Assembly (NCBI GenBank): GCA_938004015.1
Contig: CALKWU010000189.1
Span: 1 to 37,046 of the forward strand
Direction of reading: 5' to 3'
From: an uncultured Oceanobacillus sp.
GTDB lineage: Bacteria; Bacillota; Bacilli; Bacillales; Amphibacillaceae
Length of the DNA: 37,046 bases
Each line of letters starts with the position of its first letter. Position 1 is the stretch's first letter. Of the stretch, positions 9,101 to 16,455 are shown one piece after another. Under the pieces are notes generated by a model, which saw only the letters and a program-made list of their open reading frames with translations, had not been told where the DNA came from and made no database searches. The position numbers and the translations under genes were made by a program.

Positions 9101-9730
9101 AAAATAGCGGATGGAGTCAACCTCCACATCGAACAATTCAACCCGGATTGGATGTTTTTCCGTCAGCGGATAAATATCGATGATTCCTCCCCGTCTGCTG
9201 AATTCACCGGGAGCAGTCACCATTTCCGTCCGTTCATAACCCATATCGACAAGTCGTGACAAACACTCGTCCATATCGATTTCTTCGCCTTCTTCAAACT
9301 TCAATTGATATGTCTTCCAAGTTTTTGGACTGGGCAGCATTCGTTTCAAGGCGGCAATTGGAGCAATAAGGATGTTCGCTTCCCCTTTAGACCAAGCATT
9401 CAACGCTTCAATCCTTTGACTCCTCAATTCCGGACTTGCCGTAGCGATTTCCGAGGCAATCAATTCGTTCACCGGATAAAGATGGACACGGGTTTCGCCA
9501 AGCAGTTCCGCTAAATCGTCATACAATTGTTCAGCTTGGAGCAATTGATGGGTGATCAAAAGAACCGGCCGCTTCGTCGCTTCATGAACGATAGATGCCA
9601 GCATACTTCTTGCAGGACCTGAAAGTCCTGCGACGAGCTGCTCCTTCATTCCATCGGCAATCCCTTTGACGATCGATTGGAAATCTTCTTTTTCTAATAA
9701 AAACTGATGAATTCCCTTAATTCCCTTCAT
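6197..9730 (-). CDS. mfd: Transcription-repair coupling factor Mfd
   Basis: 1177 residues, the normal family length. An N-terminal UvrB-like module is followed by the RNA polymerase-interacting domain (about 490-560, including GDYVVHVNHGVGKYLG). The superfamily 2 translocase follows, with Walker A GDVGYGKTE near residue 650 and DEEQ near 755. Helicase motif VI (QLYQLRGRVGRS) and a C-terminal TRCF domain complete it. Mfd pushes stalled RNA polymerase off damaged DNA and recruits UvrA. It is just downstream of fin, whose terminator separates the two. The ribosome site is mediocre (GGTAGAGTGG). Confidence 0.98.
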   Translation of the reverse strand: MKGIKGIHQFLLEKEDFQSIVKGIADGMKEQLVAGLSGPARSMLASIVHEATKRPVLLITHQLLQAEQLYDDLAELLGETRVHLYPVNELIASEIATASPELRSQRIEALNAWSKGEANILIAPIAALKRMLPSPKTWKTYQLKFEEGEEIDMDECLSRLVDMGYERTEMVTAPGEFSRRGGIIDIYPLTEKHPIRVELFDVEVDSIRYFDADSQRSLERAHKVEIGPATDLILTGEELLIAAERIEKALAESLKNKTSKVAKEELVETIEYDITRLKNMERFQEMYKYIGFFYEEPMSLLDYLPEDSLIILEEMGRIQEAATSLDQEEAEWYASLLESNRMVKGSRFSFDWQTVLDKMNKQRIYMSVFLRHIPNTQPENIINLSSRAMQEFHGQMHLFKSELQRWEKAEVSVIILTPNENRQQKVHSILEDYGIEADTSEKLELPVKKPTIIVGNLSGGIELPMHKLVIITENELFKKRQKRRRKTQKISNAERIKSYQELNIGDYVVHVNHGVGKYLGIETLEVNGMHKDYMQIQYSGDDKLFVPIDQIDLVQKYIGSEGKQPKLYKLGGTEWTKVKRRVQSSVEDIAEDLIKLYAEREARKGYAFSPDTEMQREFEAAFPYQETEDQLRCIAEIKADMEKERPMDRLLCGDVGYGKTEVALRAAFKAIMDGKQVAFLVPTTILAQQHYETVRERFQDFPINIGLLSRFRTRKQQTETVKGLKNGTIDIVIGTHRLLSKDVGYHDLGLLIVDEEQRFGVKHKEKIKQIKTNVDVLTLTATPIPRTLHMSMLGVRDLSVIETPPENRFPIQTYVMEYNPILVREAIEREMARGGQVFYLYNRVENIERVAREVADLVEGARVGVAHGQMNESELENVILSFLDGEFDVLVSTTIIETGVDIPNVNTLIVNDADRMGLSQLYQLRGRVGRSNRVAYAYFTYQKDKILSEVAEKRLQAIKEFTELGSGFKIAMRDLSIRGAGNLLGSQQHGFIDSVGYDLYSKMLKDAIDARKKGKEIEEITPFDPEISVQIDAYIPDDYIPDGKQKIDIYKMFQALDSEEDVSDLQDELIDRFGDYPEEVENLFTVSRLRFYGRKERVEFITEKKGKLELLLEEERSQQIDGAKLFELAVSFGRHIQLGTEHTKLKIVITWTKETEHERYQVAENIMKRLSEVNRDE

Positions 9731-9762
9731 GTTATACCACTCTACCTATTATGAAATAAATG

Positions 9763-9791
9763 CAAAAACGCTTTGGCCTTACTACCAAAGC
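9763..9791 (-). terminator. Terminator after fin
   Basis: GCTTTGG (9770-9776) pairs with CCAAAGC (9785-9791) around an 8-nt loop, followed on the minus strand by GTTTTTGC. It lies 8 nt after the fin stop and 33 nt before the mfd ATG. It probably ends the forespore fin transcript and lets only part of transcription pass into mfd. Confidence 0.7.
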
Positions 9792-9798
9792 TTCCATT

Positions 9799-10029
9799 TC
9801 AATGTATGAAATAATCGAGTTCGTGATAATGCGGATGTGTCACCAGCGCATCTTCACAAGAATCGCAGATTGCGTAAATTTTCAAATCACCATTTTCCTC
9901 ATATTCCATCATTTCTCTTTTTTCCTTTGCTGACAGGCGGTCAATCCCCAATAATGCGGCGTCAAAGCGCTGTTCCTCCAACCTGCCGATTTCTTTTTTA
10001 CAATGTCTGCATTGATAAACGATTGCCAA
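9799..10029 (-). CDS. fin: Anti-sigma-F factor Fin (YabK)
   Basis: A 76-residue small zinc protein with two cysteine pairs (C7/C10 in YQCRHC and C55/C58 in CDSC). Fin is made in the forespore, binds SigF and helps the switch from SigF to SigG. The start chosen is TTG at 10027-10029. A GAGGAGG site lies 8 nt upstream, and the resulting N-terminus MAIVYQCRHC and length of 76 match the family. The ATG at 10048-10050 would put the ribosome site inside the gene. A SigF-like promoter is found upstream. Confidence 0.93.
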   Translation of the reverse strand: MAIVYQCRHCKKEIGRLEEQRFDAALLGIDRLSAKEKREMMEYEENGDLKIYAICDSCEDALVTHPHYHELDYFIH

Positions 10030-10059
10030 GCGTATCGCCTCCTCGGACATCTATAAATT

Positions 10060-10088
10060 AAGTTTATCCGATTCGGCTTTGTTTATAC
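10060..10088 (-). promoter_or_regulatory. Candidate SigF-type promoter of fin
   Basis: On the minus strand GTATA (10084-10088) and GGATAAACTT (10060-10069) stand 14 nt apart. They resemble the SigF elements GYATA and GGnnAnAnTR, with the last -10 base off and the spacing one base short. The position is right after pth and 30 nt before fin, and fin is SigF-dependent in B. subtilis. Confidence 0.5.
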
Positions 10089-10095
10089 GCTGGCT

Positions 10096-10659
10096 CTAAC
10101 GGTTGTATTCGTTCATCACTTCGATGAATGGTTCTCCTTTTAGCCATTCTTCACAAGCATCCGCTGCTCTTTGAATGCTTTCTTGGACTGTCTGTTGTTC
10201 TTCCTTTGGAAAGTTGCTGAGTACATAATCGACGATCGGCATGGCAGTTGTTGGTCTGCCCACTCCAAAACGGATACGTTTGAACCCTTTCGTTCCAAGA
10301 TGGTCGATCAATGACCGCATGCCGTTATGACCGCCATGACCACCTTTTGCCCGAAGTCGGATTTTTCCTGTTGGCAAATCCAAATCATCATAGATGACGA
10401 GAAGATTCTCCAAATCGATATCGAAATAATCCATGATGGGACGGACAGCATTACCGGAAAGGTTCATAAACGTTTGTGGTTGCAGGAATATCACCTTTTC
10501 ACCTTGGATAGATTCTTGTGCATACTCCCCATTGAATTTCTTTTTGTTCAGCTTGAAACCGTACCGTTCAAGCAGTTCATCGACAACCATGAATCCGACG
10601 TTATGTCTCGTTTTTTCGTACTTTCTTCCGGGATTTCCTAATCCGACAATCAATTTCAT
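10096..10659 (-). CDS. pth: Peptidyl-tRNA hydrolase
   Basis: 187 residues, normal for bacterial Pth (SpoVC in Bacillus). Catalytic and binding residues are visible: Asn9 in LGNPGRKY, His19 in TRHNVGF, Asn66 in FMNLSG and Asp92 in YDDLDLP, plus the GKIRLRAKGGHGGHNG loop. It frees tRNA from prematurely released peptidyl-tRNA. The ATG at 10657-10659 is preferred because AAAGGA lies just upstream and the product begins MKLIVGLGNPG; 31 upstream in-frame codons look non-coding. It follows ctc, the usual order. Confidence 0.97.
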   Translation of the reverse strand: MKLIVGLGNPGRKYEKTRHNVGFMVVDELLERYGFKLNKKKFNGEYAQESIQGEKVIFLQPQTFMNLSGNAVRPIMDYFDIDLENLLVIYDDLDLPTGKIRLRAKGGHGGHNGMRSLIDHLGTKGFKRIRFGVGRPTTAMPIVDYVLSNFPKEEQQTVQESIQRAADACEEWLKGEPFIEVMNEYNR

Positions 10660-10731
10660 CTTTTTTCTTCCTTTTTTACGTATTTCATTTGAATTTTCAA
10701 AAAATAACATCGAATAAATCCAATTATTTAC

Positions 10732-10786
10732 ATGAACAAGCCCTCCTAGCATGGAATCGTTTATTCGCGATAGGAGGGTTGTTCAT
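10732..10786. repeat. Long hairpin between ctc and pth
   Basis: A 16-bp stem (10732-10748 with 10771-10786, one bulged base) encloses a 22-nt apical part that could pair further. It starts 24 nt after the ctc stop. There is no T-run on the minus strand, so it is not a classical terminator. It may be a processing or stabilising hairpin in the ctc-pth transcript. Confidence 0.6.
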
Positions 10787-10810
10787 TAATATATATGCAT
10801 TGTGTGCAAA

Positions 10811-11443
10811 TTATTCGCTTTCTTCTTCGGCTTTTCCATCAACGAGTTCCGGCTCTGCATCTTCATCAGGTAGTTGCGATTCTACATCATCGCTTGTCGG
10901 CGGTACAATCGTTACAAGAACTTTATCCGGTTCATCGACATATTCAAACTTGTCCGATGTCGGTAAATCCTCCACTGAAACGACATCACCAATAGCCAAT
11001 TCTGACACATCGATGGTAATGTCTTCCGGAATATCTCCAGGTTTAACCTTGATGAGAACTTCCATTTCTGGTTGCTGCATGATGCCGCCGTCTTTCACAC
11101 CAGCTGCTTCACCTTCAATGCGGATTGGTACGGATACTTCCATTTCTTCAGACATATCGACAATATAGAAGTCCGCATGGATGATCGTATCTTTGATCGA
11201 GTCCGTTTGATATTCATGCAACATGACATCGACAGACTCCGCATTTTCGATATCCAACGTAATGATGGCGTTTCTTCCTTCATTTCGCAGTGTCTTCAAC
11301 AAATCGATGTTGTCGACGGAAACGGTTGTTGTTTCTTTATCTTTTCCGTAAACGACTGCCGGAATTTGTCCTTCGTTACGCAATTGTTTTGTTTTTGATC
11401 TAGTCAAATCTTCTCTTTTACTTGCTTTCAAAGTAATTGCCAT
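10811..11443 (-). CDS. rplY: 50S ribosomal protein L25 / general stress protein Ctc
   Basis: A 210-residue long-form bL25 (CTC family). The N-terminal L25 5S rRNA-binding domain (about 1-92, with KTKQLRNEGQIPAVVYGKD) is joined to a C-terminal TL5/CTC beta domain (about 98-180). An acidic tail rich in Asp and Glu ends the protein. It binds 5S rRNA in the large subunit. Three in-frame ATGs are clustered. The third (11441-11443, MAITLKASKR) is preferred because GGAGG is 10 nt upstream, whereas the other two are only 1 and 4 nt from it. No SigB promoter was recognised upstream, unlike B. subtilis ctc. Confidence 0.95.
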   Translation of the reverse strand: MAITLKASKREDLTRSKTKQLRNEGQIPAVVYGKDKETTTVSVDNIDLLKTLRNEGRNAIITLDIENAESVDVMLHEYQTDSIKDTIIHADFYIVDMSEEMEVSVPIRIEGEAAGVKDGGIMQQPEMEVLIKVKPGDIPEDITIDVSELAIGDVVSVEDLPTSDKFEYVDEPDKVLVTIVPPTSDDVESQLPDEDAEPELVDGKAEEESE

Positions 11444-11552
11444 ATTCATCATTCCTCCAAGTCATATTCTTAAGCCCAAGAGCGATCCCGGACATTTGCA
11501 ACATGGATCGTGTATAGGTCTGTTCAACTTTCTTATCTATCCCCACTATGAA

Positions 11553-11576
11553 ATGGTATCCCTCAAAGGATACCAT
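11553..11576 (-). terminator. Hairpin after prs, possible weak terminator
   Basis: A 9-bp perfect stem, ATGGTATCC (11553-11561) with GGATACCAT (11568-11576), has a 6-nt loop and lies 8 nt after the prs stop. Only TTTCATAG follows on the minus strand, so termination would be weak. It may be an attenuator between prs and ctc. Confidence 0.45.
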
Positions 11577-11584
11577 ACGAATCA

Positions 11585-12538
11585 TCAATCGAAAAGAATG
11601 CTTACCGACTGTTGTTCATGGACGCGGATGATTGCTTCCCCAATCAACGAAGCTACCGATAAAACGGTAATATTATCAAGTTTTTTCTCTTCCGGCAATG
11701 GGATGCTGTTCGTCACAACAAGCTCCTTGATATTGGAATCTTTGATCCGCTCAATGGCTGGTCCTGATAAAACCGGGTGTGTACAACAAGCATACACTTC
11801 TGTCGCGCCATTTTCAATCAAAGCGTTTGCAGCAAGCGAAATCGTCCCACCTGTATCAATAATATCATCGATCAAAATAGCGGTTTTCCCTTCCACATTA
11901 CCGATGATGTTCATCACTTCCGCCACATTCGGACGTGGGCGCCGTTTATCAATAATGCCAATAGGGGTTTTCAAACGATCCGCCAGCTTCCTTGCGCGGG
12001 TGACACCGCCATGATCCGGCGAAACGACAATGATGTCCTGAAGATTTTTCTTCTCAAAATAATCGGAAAGGATTGGTACGCCTTGCAAGTGATCGATCGG
12101 TATATTGAAGAAACCTTGAATTTGCGGTGCATGGAGATCAAGCGTAATGACACGGGTTGCACCTGCAGTCTCCAAAAGATCAGCGACAAGCTTTGCAGTG
12201 ATCGGTTCACGGGAACGTGCTTTCCGATCTTGCCTTGCATAACCGTAATAAGGCATGACGATGTTGATTGATTTGGCTGAAGCACGTTTCAAAGCGTCGA
12301 TCATGATCAGTAATTCCATCACATGCTCATTCACCGGTTCACAAGTGGATTGAAGCACATAGACATCACTGCCGCGGATGCTTTCTTCAATATTGATTTG
12401 CACTTCTCCGTCACTGAATCGGGATACGGTACACTGTCCTAAGGATATGCCAATATGATCTGCTATTTCTTGTGCTAGTTGCTTATTTGAATTAAGTGAA
12501 AATAACTTTAACGACCCGTCTTCATAATTGGATGACAT
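11585..12538 (-). CDS. prs: Ribose-phosphate pyrophosphokinase
   Basis: 317 residues, standard class I PRPP synthetase. It makes PRPP from ribose 5-phosphate and ATP for purine, pyrimidine, His, Trp and NAD synthesis. Visible motifs include the flexible catalytic loop region (VVSPDHGGVTRARKLADRL) and the ribose-5-phosphate loop (ILIDDIIDTGGTI). A GGAGGG site lies 9 nt upstream of the ATG, and the gap to glmU is only 15 nt, so the two are co-transcribed. The pairing glmU-prs is universal in Bacillales. Confidence 0.98.
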   Translation of the reverse strand: MSSNYEDGSLKLFSLNSNKQLAQEIADHIGISLGQCTVSRFSDGEVQINIEESIRGSDVYVLQSTCEPVNEHVMELLIMIDALKRASAKSINIVMPYYGYARQDRKARSREPITAKLVADLLETAGATRVITLDLHAPQIQGFFNIPIDHLQGVPILSDYFEKKNLQDIIVVSPDHGGVTRARKLADRLKTPIGIIDKRRPRPNVAEVMNIIGNVEGKTAILIDDIIDTGGTISLAANALIENGATEVYACCTHPVLSGPAIERIKDSNIKELVVTNSIPLPEEKKLDNITVLSVASLIGEAIIRVHEQQSVSILFD

Positions 12539-12553
12539 GAAAATAACCCTCCG

Positions 12554-13939
12554 TTAGTCTTTTTTTCCTTTTCTACCCTTCAGTCGTTCCACATAGTTTT
12601 CTTTATTGGATTGTTTTTGTCTGGCAATGGCCAAGGCATTCTCCGGCACATCCCGGTTAATGGTTGAACCTGCTGCGACATATGACCTTTTACCGATCGT
12701 GACCGGTGCGATCAAATTCGAGTTGCAACCGACAAACGCATCATCCTCTATAATCGTCTTATGTTTCGTTGTTCCGTCGTAATTCACAGTAATCGTGCCA
12801 CAACCGATATTTACATTTTCCCCAACTTCCGCATCACCTAGATAACTGAGATGGGATACTTTTGTATGGTCTCCAAGTGAAGCTTTTTTCAGTTCCACAA
12901 AATTTCCGACCTTCGTATGATCTCCGACGATTGAATCGGGACGTACGTGGGCATATGGGCCAACGAGGACGTCATTTCCGATTTTACTGTCATGAACGAC
13001 ACTTTGTTTTACAATCGTATTCTGACCGATATAGGCATTGACCAATTCACTGTTCGGTCCAATGACAGCATCTTTTTCAATCGTGGTTTTCCCTTGGATG
13101 ATCGTGCCAGGATAAATGATGACATCTTGTTCAATGACAACATCGGCACCTATATATGTTTGATCCGGATCGAGCATCGTGACTCCATTCCGCATATGCT
13201 TTTCATTGATCCGTTTTTTCATGATCCGCTCCGCTTCCGCCAATGCGACGCGGTCATTTATACCGAGGGTTTCCTCAAAATCATCCGTCCGATAAGCAGT
13301 GACTAATTTTTCTTCCTTTTTCAGGATTTCAATGACATCAGGAAGATAGTATTCACCTTGGGCATTATCATTGGATACATTTTGCAATGCTGTGAACAAA
13401 TCCTCGTTATTGAAGCAATATGTACCTGTGTTGATTTCGTTTACAAGCAATTCCTCTTGATTTGCATCTTTATGTTCCACGATGCGTTCCACTTCATTTT
13501 TCTCGTTCCGTATCACCCTGCCGTAACCGGTCGGATCCGGAGCGTTCGTCGTCAATACAGTGGCACTCGCTCCCAATTTTTCATGATGCTCCACTAAACT
13601 ACGGAAGGTTTCACCTGAAATGAGCGGTGTATCTCCACAGGCGACGATGGTCGTACCTTGGGCATTCTTGAGCAAGTCTTCCGCCTGCATCACTGCATGG
13701 GCGGTTCCCAACTGTTCCTCTTGAACAACAAATTCCGTTTGACCGTTAATGGCGTTTTTCACTTCATCTGCACCAAAACCGACGACGGTGATCATTTTAT
13801 TCAAACCAACAGTATGCAAATGATCCATTACATGCTGTACCATTGGCTTTCCTGCGACGGGATGCAATACTTTATACAATTTCGACTTCATCCGTGTTCC
13901 TTGACCCGCAGCAAGAATGACAGCATAGCGTTTCGTCAT
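12554..13939 (-). CDS. glmU: Bifunctional GlmU: UDP-GlcNAc pyrophosphorylase / glucosamine-1-phosphate acetyltransferase
   Basis: 461 residues. The N-terminal uridylyltransferase domain (about 1-230) carries LAAGQGTRMKSKLYKVLHP. The C-terminal left-handed beta-helix (about 250-440) has hexapeptide repeats such as GPYAHVRP, VGNFVELK and IGCGTITVNYDG. It makes UDP-GlcNAc for peptidoglycan and teichoic acids. A basic tail (RLKGRKGKK) closes the protein. A SigA promoter lies about 40 nt upstream, and it heads the glmU-prs unit. Confidence 0.98.
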   Translation of the reverse strand: MTKRYAVILAAGQGTRMKSKLYKVLHPVAGKPMVQHVMDHLHTVGLNKMITVVGFGADEVKNAINGQTEFVVQEEQLGTAHAVMQAEDLLKNAQGTTIVACGDTPLISGETFRSLVEHHEKLGASATVLTTNAPDPTGYGRVIRNEKNEVERIVEHKDANQEELLVNEINTGTYCFNNEDLFTALQNVSNDNAQGEYYLPDVIEILKKEEKLVTAYRTDDFEETLGINDRVALAEAERIMKKRINEKHMRNGVTMLDPDQTYIGADVVIEQDVIIYPGTIIQGKTTIEKDAVIGPNSELVNAYIGQNTIVKQSVVHDSKIGNDVLVGPYAHVRPDSIVGDHTKVGNFVELKKASLGDHTKVSHLSYLGDAEVGENVNIGCGTITVNYDGTTKHKTIIEDDAFVGCNSNLIAPVTIGKRSYVAAGSTINRDVPENALAIARQKQSNKENYVERLKGRKGKKD

Positions 13940-13975
13940 AAAGAAACCCCCATTATTTCAATTTATCCTCTTTAA

Positions 13976-14004
13976 AATATAACGTAAACAATATCTTATT
14001 TCAA
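13976..14004 (-). promoter_or_regulatory. SigA promoter of glmU-prs
   Basis: On the minus strand TTGAAA (13999-14004) and TATATT (13976-13981) are separated by 17 nt. The start of transcription would fall about 30 nt before the glmU ATG. It lies between the spoVG terminator and glmU, so glmU can be expressed apart from spoVG. Confidence 0.7.
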
Positions 14005-14107
14005 GAATTGTGGGGAGTGGAGACGCTTCCTCACATGATTCATTTCCAAGTTCATCCAAAACGATTGTTCTTTATTTTGATTTCATGATTCCAATTAAGA
14101 AATGGAC

Positions 14108-14143
14108 ACAAAAAAAGAGGCTAACCTATTGTAAGATTAGTCC
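14108..14143 (-). terminator. Terminator of spoVG
   Basis: GGCTAACC (14119-14126) pairs with GATTAGTCC (14135-14143), with one bulged base and one wobble. TCTTTTTTTGTG follows on the minus strand. It lies 26 nt after the spoVG stop. Confidence 0.75.
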
Positions 14144-14168
14144 CCCTGTAAGTAAGATCATATGTGTT

Positions 14169-14459
14169 TCAAGAAGCCCCGGCTTCTTCAAATTCAACAT
14201 CACTTTCTCCAGCGAGCCGATATGCTTCAAGTACTGCTTCTTGTATTTTATTTCTCGTATTGGAATTGATTGGATGAGCAATATCTCTAAATTCTCCATC
14301 CGGTGTACGTTTGGACGGCATCGCTACGAACAGTCCGTTGTTCCCATCGATCACACGGATATCGTGAACAACAAACTCGTCATCAAACGTAATGGATGCA
14401 ATGGCTCGCATTCTCCCCTCTGTATTGACGCGGCGTAATCTTACGTCTGTTACTTCCAC
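14169..14459 (-). CDS. spoVG: Septation/sporulation regulator SpoVG
   Basis: A 96-residue SpoVG with the highly conserved core (MEVTDVRLRRVNTEGRM, GLFVAMPSKRTPDGEFRDIAHPI) and acidic C-terminus ending FEEAGAS. SpoVG is a small nucleic-acid-binding regulator that affects asymmetric septation and many other genes. The start is GTG (14457-14459) with AAAGGTGG upstream, as in B. subtilis. A near-perfect SigH promoter and a strong terminator suggest it forms its own transcript. The ridA-like gene yabJ normally just upstream is missing. Confidence 0.98.
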   Translation of the reverse strand: MEVTDVRLRRVNTEGRMRAIASITFDDEFVVHDIRVIDGNNGLFVAMPSKRTPDGEFRDIAHPINSNTRNKIQEAVLEAYRLAGESDVEFEEAGAS

Positions 14460-14498
14460 GATGTTTCACCACCTTTTCCCAATTAAACTCTATTTGTA

Positions 14499-14527
14499 TC
14501 ATTCAACAAAAATCATAAAATTCCTTC
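14499..14527 (-). promoter_or_regulatory. SigH promoter of spoVG
   Basis: On the minus strand GAAGGAATT (14519-14527) fits RnAGGAwWW exactly. After 11 nt comes GTTGAATGA (14499-14507), fitting RnnGAATwW except one base. spoVG is the classic SigH-dependent gene of B. subtilis. The leader before the GTG start would be about 30 nt. Confidence 0.88.
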
Positions 14528-14594
14528 TTTTTTTCTAAAAAAAATTAGTTTTGTTCGAAAAAACGAAAATTCGGCAAAACATAGTGAGGAATTC

Positions 14595-15401
14595 CTAAAT
14601 ATTTCCGGGTATGATTTCCAATTGTTTTTTCTCCAAATCCACTTCGGTAATTTTTACTAATGACGTGTAGTCTTTGATCTTTTTCTCCTCTTCTTCATCT
14701 TCCGCTTCCGCAAAAACACCAATCGCTTTCACTTTAGCATCGAATTCTTTCAGGAGGTTGATGATGCCGGTAATCGTTCCTCCTGCTTTCATGAAATCAT
14801 CGATGATACAGACGTTCGATCCTTCCGGCAAACTTCTCTTTGCCAGCACCATCGTTTGGATTTTCCGTGAAGAGCCGGAGACGTAATTGATGCTTACGGA
14901 CGAGCCTTCCGTTACTTTCGGGTTGCGTCTTGCTATGACGACGGGCACTTGCAGGAAAGATGCAACCGCATAGGCAAGTGGAATGCCTTTTGTCTCCACG
15001 GTGACTACCGCATCCAGTTCCAGAGAGGAAAATTTCGATGCGAATATCCGACCAATTTCCCGTACCGTTTTCGGATCTCCCAACAAATCGCTCATATATA
15101 AATAACCGCCTGGTAAAATCCGATCGGGATCTTTCAATTTTTCACATAACTCGTTGATGAATGCTCCATTACGCTCATTTTTCATTTTCGGAATATAACT
15201 GACTCCCCCACCTGCTCCTGTCGTGCGATGGAGATATCCGAGTCCTTGCTCTGAAAAAACATCATTTATTATATTCAAGTCTTCACTAATGGATGACTTT
15301 GTTGTTTCACACCGTTCCACGAAATAAGTCAGTTGGGTATGTTTATGCGGATTTTCCAGAAAATACTGGGTGATTACGATCAAACGGTTGCTTCTTTTCA
15401 T
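14595..15401 (-). CDS. purR: Pur operon repressor PurR
   Basis: 268 residues. An N-terminal winged helix (about 1-73, MKRSNRLIVITQYFLENPHK) is followed by a phosphoribosyltransferase-fold effector domain with the PRPP loop VCIIDDFMKAGGTITG near residue 200. PurR represses purine genes in Firmicutes; PRPP relieves repression in B. subtilis. A GAGGTG site precedes the ATG. The gene lies after ispE with its own likely promoter, which is flanked by a 12-bp inverted repeat. No homologue of yabJ follows it. Confidence 0.97.
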   Translation of the reverse strand: MKRSNRLIVITQYFLENPHKHTQLTYFVERCETTKSSISEDLNIINDVFSEQGLGYLHRTTGAGGGVSYIPKMKNERNGAFINELCEKLKDPDRILPGGYLYMSDLLGDPKTVREIGRIFASKFSSLELDAVVTVETKGIPLAYAVASFLQVPVVIARRNPKVTEGSSVSINYVSGSSRKIQTMVLAKRSLPEGSNVCIIDDFMKAGGTITGIINLLKEFDAKVKAIGVFAEAEDEEEEKKIKDYTSLVKITEVDLEKKQLEIIPGNI

Positions 15402-15411
15402 TATGACACCT

Positions 15412-15463
15412 CAAAACCCGTATATTTTTATTAAATATACCACTTTCATACGTGTTTTGGCAA
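15412..15463 (-). promoter_or_regulatory. purR promoter flanked by a 12-bp inverted repeat (candidate operator)
   Basis: On the minus strand TTGCCA (15458-15463) and TATATT (15434-15439) with an 18-nt spacer make a plausible SigA promoter. Two 12-nt arms, CAAAACACGTAT and its inverted partner ATACGGGTTTTG (15448-15459 and 15412-15423), differ at one base and lie 24 nt apart around the -10. The layout recalls paired PurBoxes, but the CGAA core of the B. subtilis PurBox is absent. Autoregulation is an inference. Confidence 0.5.
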
Positions 15464-15465
15464 TA

Positions 15466-16320
15466 TTAACCTAATAGACGCACTAAGTATACTTCTTCAC
15501 AAAAACCGCGCATTCCGTTGAAAATTTTCTTTGCTTTCCGCTCTTGTTGTACAAGACTATAGACGGTAGGTCCAGTGCCACTCATCAAAACTCCCGGTGC
15601 ACCAAGTTGTTTCATTTTACGTTTGATCTGCTTTACTTCCGGATGAAGGGACATCGTCACGTCCTCCAACGCATTCCCGATATGGGAGCAAATTTTCCCG
15701 AAATCCCCTTCATGAAGTGCTTCCATTAATGCATCGTTATTCGGATGTGTCAATTTCCCCACATCGACATGCTGGAAAATGACCCTTGTAGAGACACCGA
15801 TATCCGGTTTTGCCAAGACGACCCAGCAAGCTGGTGGAGAGGGGAGTTTTTCGATGATTTCCCCAAAGCCGCGGGCAATCGCCGTCCCGCCGTATAAGCT
15901 GAAAGTTGCGTCTGAACCGCATTTCGCAGCAAGTGGAGCCAAATCAGAGAGTTCAAGGTCAAGGGACCATAATCGGTTCAACCCCCGGAGTACTGCAGCT
16001 GCATCCGTGCTTCCACCACCCAGTCCGGCCGAAACAGGAATGCTTTTATCGATACGGATCCGGACACCTTTTTCTACAGCGAACGTATCTTTAAAGATTT
16101 TAGCCGCCCGATAGGCCAAATTCCGTTGATCATTCGGCACATAACGATTATCCATATCGATTTCAATTCGATCTTCTTCCAAAGAGAAAAATTCCAGCCG
16201 ATCCGCCAAATCGATGGTCGTCATGACCATTTCCACATCATGATATTCATCGGTTTTCCGTTTTCGCAACACGTCTAATGACAAGTTGATTTTTGCCGGT
16301 GCTTTCTCTATGACCGTCAT
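15466..16320 (-). CDS. ispE: 4-diphosphocytidyl-2-C-methyl-D-erythritol kinase
   Basis: A 284-residue GHMP kinase of the MEP isoprenoid pathway, phosphorylating CDP-methylerythritol. Motifs: N-terminal KAPAKINLSLDV, ATP loop PVSAGLGGGSTDAAA and C-terminal VLMSGTGPTVYSL. The ATG at 16318-16320 is preferred (AGGTGA about 8 nt upstream); an upstream ATG at 16336-16338 has no ribosome site. It stands between sspF and purR, as in B. subtilis, and has its own extended -10 promoter. Confidence 0.97.
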   Translation of the reverse strand: MTVIEKAPAKINLSLDVLRKRKTDEYHDVEMVMTTIDLADRLEFFSLEEDRIEIDMDNRYVPNDQRNLAYRAAKIFKDTFAVEKGVRIRIDKSIPVSAGLGGGSTDAAAVLRGLNRLWSLDLELSDLAPLAAKCGSDATFSLYGGTAIARGFGEIIEKLPSPPACWVVLAKPDIGVSTRVIFQHVDVGKLTHPNNDALMEALHEGDFGKICSHIGNALEDVTMSLHPEVKQIKRKMKQLGAPGVLMSGTGPTVYSLVQQERKAKKIFNGMRGFCEEVYLVRLLG

Positions 16321-16351
16321 GATTTTCACCTGCTTCATTCAAGTTAAACAA

Positions 16352-16381
16352 ATTGTATCATATTAAAAATTCCGCTGCGAA
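16352..16381 (-). promoter_or_regulatory. Extended -10 SigA promoter of ispE
   Basis: On the minus strand TATGATACAAT carries the extended -10 with TACAAT at 16352-16357. A weak -35 TTCGCA lies at 16376-16381, 18 nt away. The start would be about 25 nt before the ispE ATG. Confidence 0.6.
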
Positions 16382-16422
16382 TGCGATAACTGAGCAATAT
16401 TCCATCTGCTGTAGCCCTAAAT

Positions 16423-16455
16423 AAAAAAGGCAACTCATTACGAGTTGCCTTTTTT
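16423..16455 (-). terminator. Terminator overlapping the sspF stop codon
   Basis: A perfect 14-bp stem (16423-16436 with 16442-16455) has a 5-nt loop and A6/T6 outer arms. It includes the last codons and the TAA of sspF, so the gene ends inside its own terminator. The symmetry makes it usable on both strands. Confidence 0.85.
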
